Of a DNA stretch of 64,000 bases, positions 60,613 to 64,000 are shown one piece after another. Origin of the DNA: Sporisorium sorghi (taxonomy: Eukaryota; Basidiomycota; Ustilaginomycetes; Ustilaginales; Ustilaginaceae); contig JALCCG010000053.1 in NCBI GenBank assembly GCA_023212695.1, positions 36,811 to 100,810 on the forward strand, in the 5' to 3' direction. Both the position numbers and the translations under genes were made by a program. Below the pieces are notes generated by a model. That model searched no databases. It was not told the origin of the DNA and worked only from the letters and a program-made list of their open reading frames with translations. How positions within the stretch are numbered: position 1 is the stretch's first letter; every line of letters begins with the position of its first letter.

Positions 60613-62859
60613 CTAATCGCGCAACGGCTTAGCCCCACCCACCACACGCCCCCTGACAAACACCGTGCCGATGTTGCGATCATCGCCGGTGAACATCCAC
60701 TTCTCAAACACGTCCGGCAGCGTGTCGTCCTCCTCGACAAAGCAGCCCGGGTTGCCCGTATACCCCGAGGGACCCCAATGACTGGTAGTCTGCACGAGCA
60801 GCGCGTCAAACTCCTTGCCCACCTCGAGCGAGCCGATGCGGCTGGCCATGGCGCACACCTCTGCGCCGCCGAGCGTGGCGAGGTAGAAGAGCGTCGCGAT
60901 GCTGAGTGGGCCTTTGGTGAAGTCGACGTGGGCCTGGGGCGGGGCGAGCGACGACGCGGGGTCCTGGACGGACTGCGACACCTCGGTCGTGCTCAAGGTG
61001 GACGTGGCGATCAAGTGCGGTTTTCTGGGCTGGTACTGACCCGCCACAGGCGGACCAGGGTATCGCCCATCGACGACAGCGGCACCGCCAAGCGGCTTTT
61101 GCGCCGTGCGCGCAGCCTGCTCGCTTGTCGGCGGGGCGGTAGCCTGAAGCGCATTCTCCTCCTCCTTGGCCTTGCTCTCCGCCTGAGCACGCTGGAACGC
61201 CAGCACTTTAGCGACTACACTAGCCTCCCGGATCGCAGACAGCATGCCCAGCCCAAATCCGCCCGAAACATCCGTTCCCAAACCCACCTTGATCCCCATG
61301 TTGAGCATCTCTCCTACCCTCGACGCCCCCGAGCGCAGATTCAGATTGCTCGTGGGACAGTGCGAAACACCGCACTTGCGCTTCTTGATAATGGCGAGCT
61401 CGTCGGCATCCAAGTGCACCGCATGCGCCAGGATGGTGCGTGGGCCCAACAGCGAGTAATGGTCGTACACGGACGTGTAGTTTTTGGCGAAGGGAAAGAG
61501 CTGTTTGGTGAACGTGATCTCGCCCTCGTTCTCGCTCAGATGCGTCTGGACACGCAGCGTCGGGTCGCGCGAGAGCAGCGCCGAGATGCCGGTGAGCATG
61601 GCATCCGTACACGAGATGGCGAAGCGCGGTGTGAGGATGGGCTGCACAAGCGCATTGTTGAGTTCGCGCTCGCGTTGTCGCGACGGTGTCGAGGTGCCGC
61701 TTTCGCGTGCGGAGCGGATGCTGCCGCTGCTGGGCTGCCTCACGACGGGCAAGCTCGTTTTGGCTGTTGAGGAAAGCGACTTGACCGCGGGAGCCACTTT
61801 GGTGGAAGAGGGGCTGCTGCTGTCGCCAGCTTCTGACGGCGGCTTGCTTGCCGTTGGCGACATGAGCTCGTCCATGGTGGCGCTGAGTCGGGCAATGCTG
61901 GCATCCATCTCGGGCGAGGTGCTGTGCAGATCCGCAGGGCTCATGGACGGAGACGAGACGTCAGGCGGCTGGCCGTACGGCCTAAGGCTCCTTGTGAAGC
62001 GCACAAACTCCTTGGTGTCCTCGATGGACTGCGATGCGTTCTTCTCGATATAGTCGATGGGCGAATTGCGGTCCATCTGACACTTGCCCACAAAGGCACG
62101 CTGACCGCGCTCGTTGCAGATCTCTGCCAAGATCTTGGACGCCTCCAAGTGCAAGGTGGCATAGTAGCAGGCCGTAGTGGTGCCCGAGTCAATGAGACGC
62201 TGCACAACAGACTCGTACGTCTTGCGAGCGTATCGAGCATCTTCAAACCTCCTTTCGCGCGGGAAGGTGACGTGCTGGAGCCAGTCGAGCAGCTCGTACT
62301 GCTGACCGAGACCGATGTTGGGCACCTGACAGGCGTGAGTGTGGGTGTCGATGAAACCAGAGCAGAGGAAGCTGCCGGGAGGGAGGCGTGTCAGCTTGTA
62401 CTGACCGTGTCGCCAGCCGTGCTTGTTGAGGACGTGCTTGATGAGCTGCTGCTCTCGTTGCGATGCTTGGTCAAGGTGGCTAGGGGCGTTGGTGGTGGGG
62501 TGACGCGAGGGCACGGCGGGCGGAGGCATTTCGAGCGATGTGAGTTCGGGTGCATCTGGCAGTGTGGAGCCAGGGATGGGTACGGGAGTGGAAGAGCGGT
62601 CATCGGCGGTGCCTTCGGTGCCTTCGGTGCTAGGAGTGCTGGTGGAAGCCGAGGTAGACGACTCTGCGGAGCGTGTCCTGCCCGAAGTGGCGTGTGGTAC
62701 CTGTCGCTCTAGCACGTCGAGATCTTCGAGGAAGCGGATGACACCTCCTGATCCTACACCCAGAATGCCTCGTTCGATGATGCTGAGATCGGTGGCGGAT
62801 CTTGAGCTGATGATGGCGCCGATGAACACTCTTTTGGGCAGCAGATGTGGTGCGGGCAT
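60613..62859 (-). CDS. GUD1: Guanine deaminase with long disordered insertions
   Basis: Hydrolyses guanine to xanthine and ammonia in purine catabolism; a zinc amidohydrolase. The 748-aa frame starts MPAPHLLPKRVFIGAIISSR. It is far longer than the usual ~450-490 aa because of a ~105-residue Ser/Thr-rich insertion before the active site and a second of ~105 residues after VRFTRSLRPYGQP. Core motifs are intact: GSFLCSGFIDTHTHACQVPN (zinc-binding HTH, about residue 170), GTTTACYYATLHLEAS, AFVGKCQMDRNSPIDYIEKN, QTHLSENEGEI (about 437), TILAHAVHLDADEL (about 478), CPTSNLNLRSGASRVGEMLN and GLGTDVSGGFGLGMLSAIRE (about 530). The end reads GTVFVRGRVVGGAKPLRD. There is no targeting signal. Xanthine would feed the urate/urea pathway, and an SSS/Dur3-like transporter is elsewhere in this window, but they are 30 kb apart. 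Very secure. Confidence 0.95.
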   Translation of the reverse strand: MPAPHLLPKRVFIGAIISSRSATDLSIIERGILGVGSGGVIRFLEDLDVLERQVPHATSGRTRSAESSTSASTSTPSTEGTEGTADDRSSTPVPIPGSTLPDAPELTSLEMPPPAVPSRHPTTNAPSHLDQASQREQQLIKHVLNKHGWRHGQYKLTRLPPGSFLCSGFIDTHTHACQVPNIGLGQQYELLDWLQHVTFPRERRFEDARYARKTYESVVQRLIDSGTTTACYYATLHLEASKILAEICNERGQRAFVGKCQMDRNSPIDYIEKNASQSIEDTKEFVRFTRSLRPYGQPPDVSSPSMSPADLHSTSPEMDASIARLSATMDELMSPTASKPPSEAGDSSSPSSTKVAPAVKSLSSTAKTSLPVVRQPSSGSIRSARESGTSTPSRQRERELNNALVQPILTPRFAISCTDAMLTGISALLSRDPTLRVQTHLSENEGEITFTKQLFPFAKNYTSVYDHYSLLGPRTILAHAVHLDADELAIIKKRKCGVSHCPTSNLNLRSGASRVGEMLNMGIKVGLGTDVSGGFGLGMLSAIREASVVAKVLAFQRAQAESKAKEEENALQATAPPTSEQAARTAQKPLGGAAVVDGRYPGPPVAGQYQPRKPHLIATSTLSTTEVSQSVQDPASSLAPPQAHVDFTKGPLSIATLFYLATLGGAEVCAMASRIGSLEVGKEFDALLVQTTSHWGPSGYTGNPGCFVEEDDTLPDVFEKWMFTGDDRNIGTVFVRGRVVGGAKPLRD

Positions 62860-63468
62860 GGCTGGTCGGAAGTTCTCCGACGCCGACGTCGGCTGTTCAA
62901 GGTGACGGTAAGAGAAGAGGCAAAAGGTGGCAGCAGCATCGGTTGATGTCACAAGCGCGCGCGGATCCGAAGCCGAAGCCGATCGAGAGAGAGAGAGAGC
63001 GCGAGAGCGAAGAGATGGAGGTGGGAGGGCAAAAGCGAAAAAAAACAGGCAGATTTCCGGTCAGCAATCGATGCAAGAGCGAGATGATGAAAAATGAAGT
63101 GGGGAACGATGGCTGCTGTGTGGCCATCAGCAGCAGCAGCCATCTTGACGAGTCAAGCTACTCACGTATCCACTGCCGCCGCCATAGGGAGGACGAAGGT
63201 TGGGGCGTGCGAGTGTCATTGCTGAGTTGGTCGTCGAGTGTGCCTCCTCTTGGTGCACCAGCAGCGAGTGACTGAAAGAGAAGCTGCTGTCGTTCAGGAA
63301 AGTTGGAGCTTTGCGGCGGTCGGCGCTGACTGATGGTTGTGAAGGTGTAAGATGGGGAGGAGGAGGAGGCGGAGCGAGATAGAAAAAGGGATTCTCTTAT
63401 CTGTCACGCTGTTTGCGAGCAAGTGTGATCCGTGCAGAGGGAAAAAACGAGTCACCGGACCGTCCAAA

Positions 63469-63614
63469 AAGATTTTCGGCGATATCCGAAATCCAATTTT
63501 CTTTTCGTTTCATGAAGTCTGTGCGGTGTGATGGCCAACAAGGTTTTCGGCGATATCCGAAGTCCAATTGTTTTTATTTCATGAGGTCTGTGCGGTGTGC
63601 CGGCCAACAAGGTT
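63469..63614. repeat. Imperfect tandem repeat, two ~70-bp units plus a third fragment
   Basis: Unit 1 (63469-63539) and unit 2 (63540-63608) share AAGRTTTTCGGCGATATCCG, then TCCAATT, TTTCATGARGTCTGTGCGGT and GGCCAAC. A third copy starts (AAGGTT) at 63609 and then diverges. Confidence 0.85.
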
Positions 63615-63796
63615 GAAACTGCTCTCTGTTGAGAAGTGTGAAGCCACTGAGGGTGAACTCTGGGGCGACACTTCAATCAATGCAGTTCACAGGTACAAAG
63701 TATACTGTTGAAGGGATTGAATAGATAGCTGTCTCTTCATATTCAACACTGGGCTTGCTTGTAGAGCTTGATCTGAGGATGTTTCAGCCGAGATAC

Positions 63797-63843
63797 TTAG
63801 GGTTAGGGTTACAAGGTGATTCCCACCAATCTAGGGTTAGGGT
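63797..63843. repeat. Interstitial telomere-like TTAGGG motifs
   Basis: TTAGGGTTAGGGTTA at 63797-63811, and TAGGGTTAGGGT at 63832-63843, separated by 20 bp of unrelated sequence. The G-rich strand reads left to right, the orientation expected if the telomere lies to the right. Confidence 0.75.
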
Positions 63844-64000
63844 CAGGAGGTCAAGTTGCTCCCATGGCTCTGTAAATGCTTCTAATTCCTTTATTATACT
63901 CTATTCATGATTCCAAGCCTGTTGAGGGCTGGGTTTGACTTTTGAGATGTGTCTGGCTCTGCTGGAAGGCAGCTCATTTGAAATTTCCAAGGCAGTCCAA

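Larger units (their letters stand above)
62860..64000. other. Gene-free right end with repeats and AT-rich sequence
   Basis: The first ~500 bp are the guanine deaminase promoter and leader, with GA repeats (about 62984-62998). From about 63430 on the sequence becomes AT-rich and contains a tandem ~70-bp duplication and TTAGGG-type motifs. No open frame has family features. It could be subtelomeric or decayed-repeat DNA. Confidence 0.5.

Overview
The window comes from a eukaryotic nuclear chromosome. It most likely belongs to a smut fungus (Ustilaginales, Ustilago or a close relative). The evidence is intron-poor, GC-rich genes with short GT-AG introns, long low-complexity Ser/Ala/Gln/Pro extensions on conserved fungal proteins, and housekeeping factors of fungal type (Ada3, Tof1/Swi1, Med5, Dcp1, Mis18, Stm1/SERBP1-like). 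TTAGGG motifs appear near the right edge. The species assignment is an inference. There are no prokaryotic, plasmid or CRISPR features.

Layout, left to right. 1-916: start of a short oxysterol-binding-protein-related protein (minus, runs off the edge). 2250-4989: Ada3, with an apparent frameshift. 5853-7796: PP2A scaffold subunit A. 8308-8821: acyl-CoA-binding protein (minus, 3 exons). 10052-12838: SWIB-domain Snf12/Rsc6-type chromatin remodeler subunit. 13139-14179: MEMO-like protein (minus). 14915-16474: ribosomal protein uS3 with an 801-nt intron. 18835-19940: Stm1/SERBP1-like ribosome-binding protein. 21384-26300: large arrestin-like protein. 26887-30182: SSS-family (Dur3-like) transporter whose second intron holds a 136-nt C tract. 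31017-32654: Rtr1/RPAP2-like protein. 32882-34519: Nudix hydrolase. 35223-39026: Tof1/Swi1/Timeless. 39355-40086: unknown protein. These last four are all on the minus strand. 43063-45738: bHLH transcription factor. 46262-47595: Dcp1. 47798-49246: Mis18 (minus). 49768-50624: Prx5/Ahp1-type peroxiredoxin. 50872-53163: Avt3/4-type amino-acid transporter (minus). 53997-57686: Mediator subunit Med5-like. 57891-60200: DNAJC11-like J protein (minus). 60613-62859: guanine deaminase (minus). 62860-64000: no gene, but a ~70-bp tandem repeat and interstitial telomere-like motifs.

The genes do not form an operon or an obvious biosynthetic cluster. Several act at related steps: chromatin and Pol II transcription (Ada3, Snf12, Rtr1, Med5, bHLH), replication and centromere identity (Tof1, Mis18), mRNA decay and translation (Dcp1, uS3, Stm1-like), lipid carriage (ORP, ACBP), and purine/urea-type nitrogen use (SSS transporter, guanine deaminase). 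Many neighbours are divergent or convergent, with intergenic gaps of 0.2-3 kb. Nine introns are supported by exon joins that restore family motifs. Their donors are GTAAGC, GTGAGT, GTAAGT (several), GTAAGG, GTATGT and GTTAGT.

The points most worth a second look are these. The peroxiredoxin has an in-frame potential intron directly after its ATG, which would switch a mitochondrial presequence on or off in a protein that also ends in the peroxisomal signal AKL. Ada3 has a reading-frame break in its conserved C-terminal region. The transporter has a homopolymeric C tract in a giant intron. The bHLH factor has a very long loop. The right edge carries telomere-like sequence whose orientation fits a chromosome end lying further right. 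No completely new multi-gene system could be demonstrated from the sequence.
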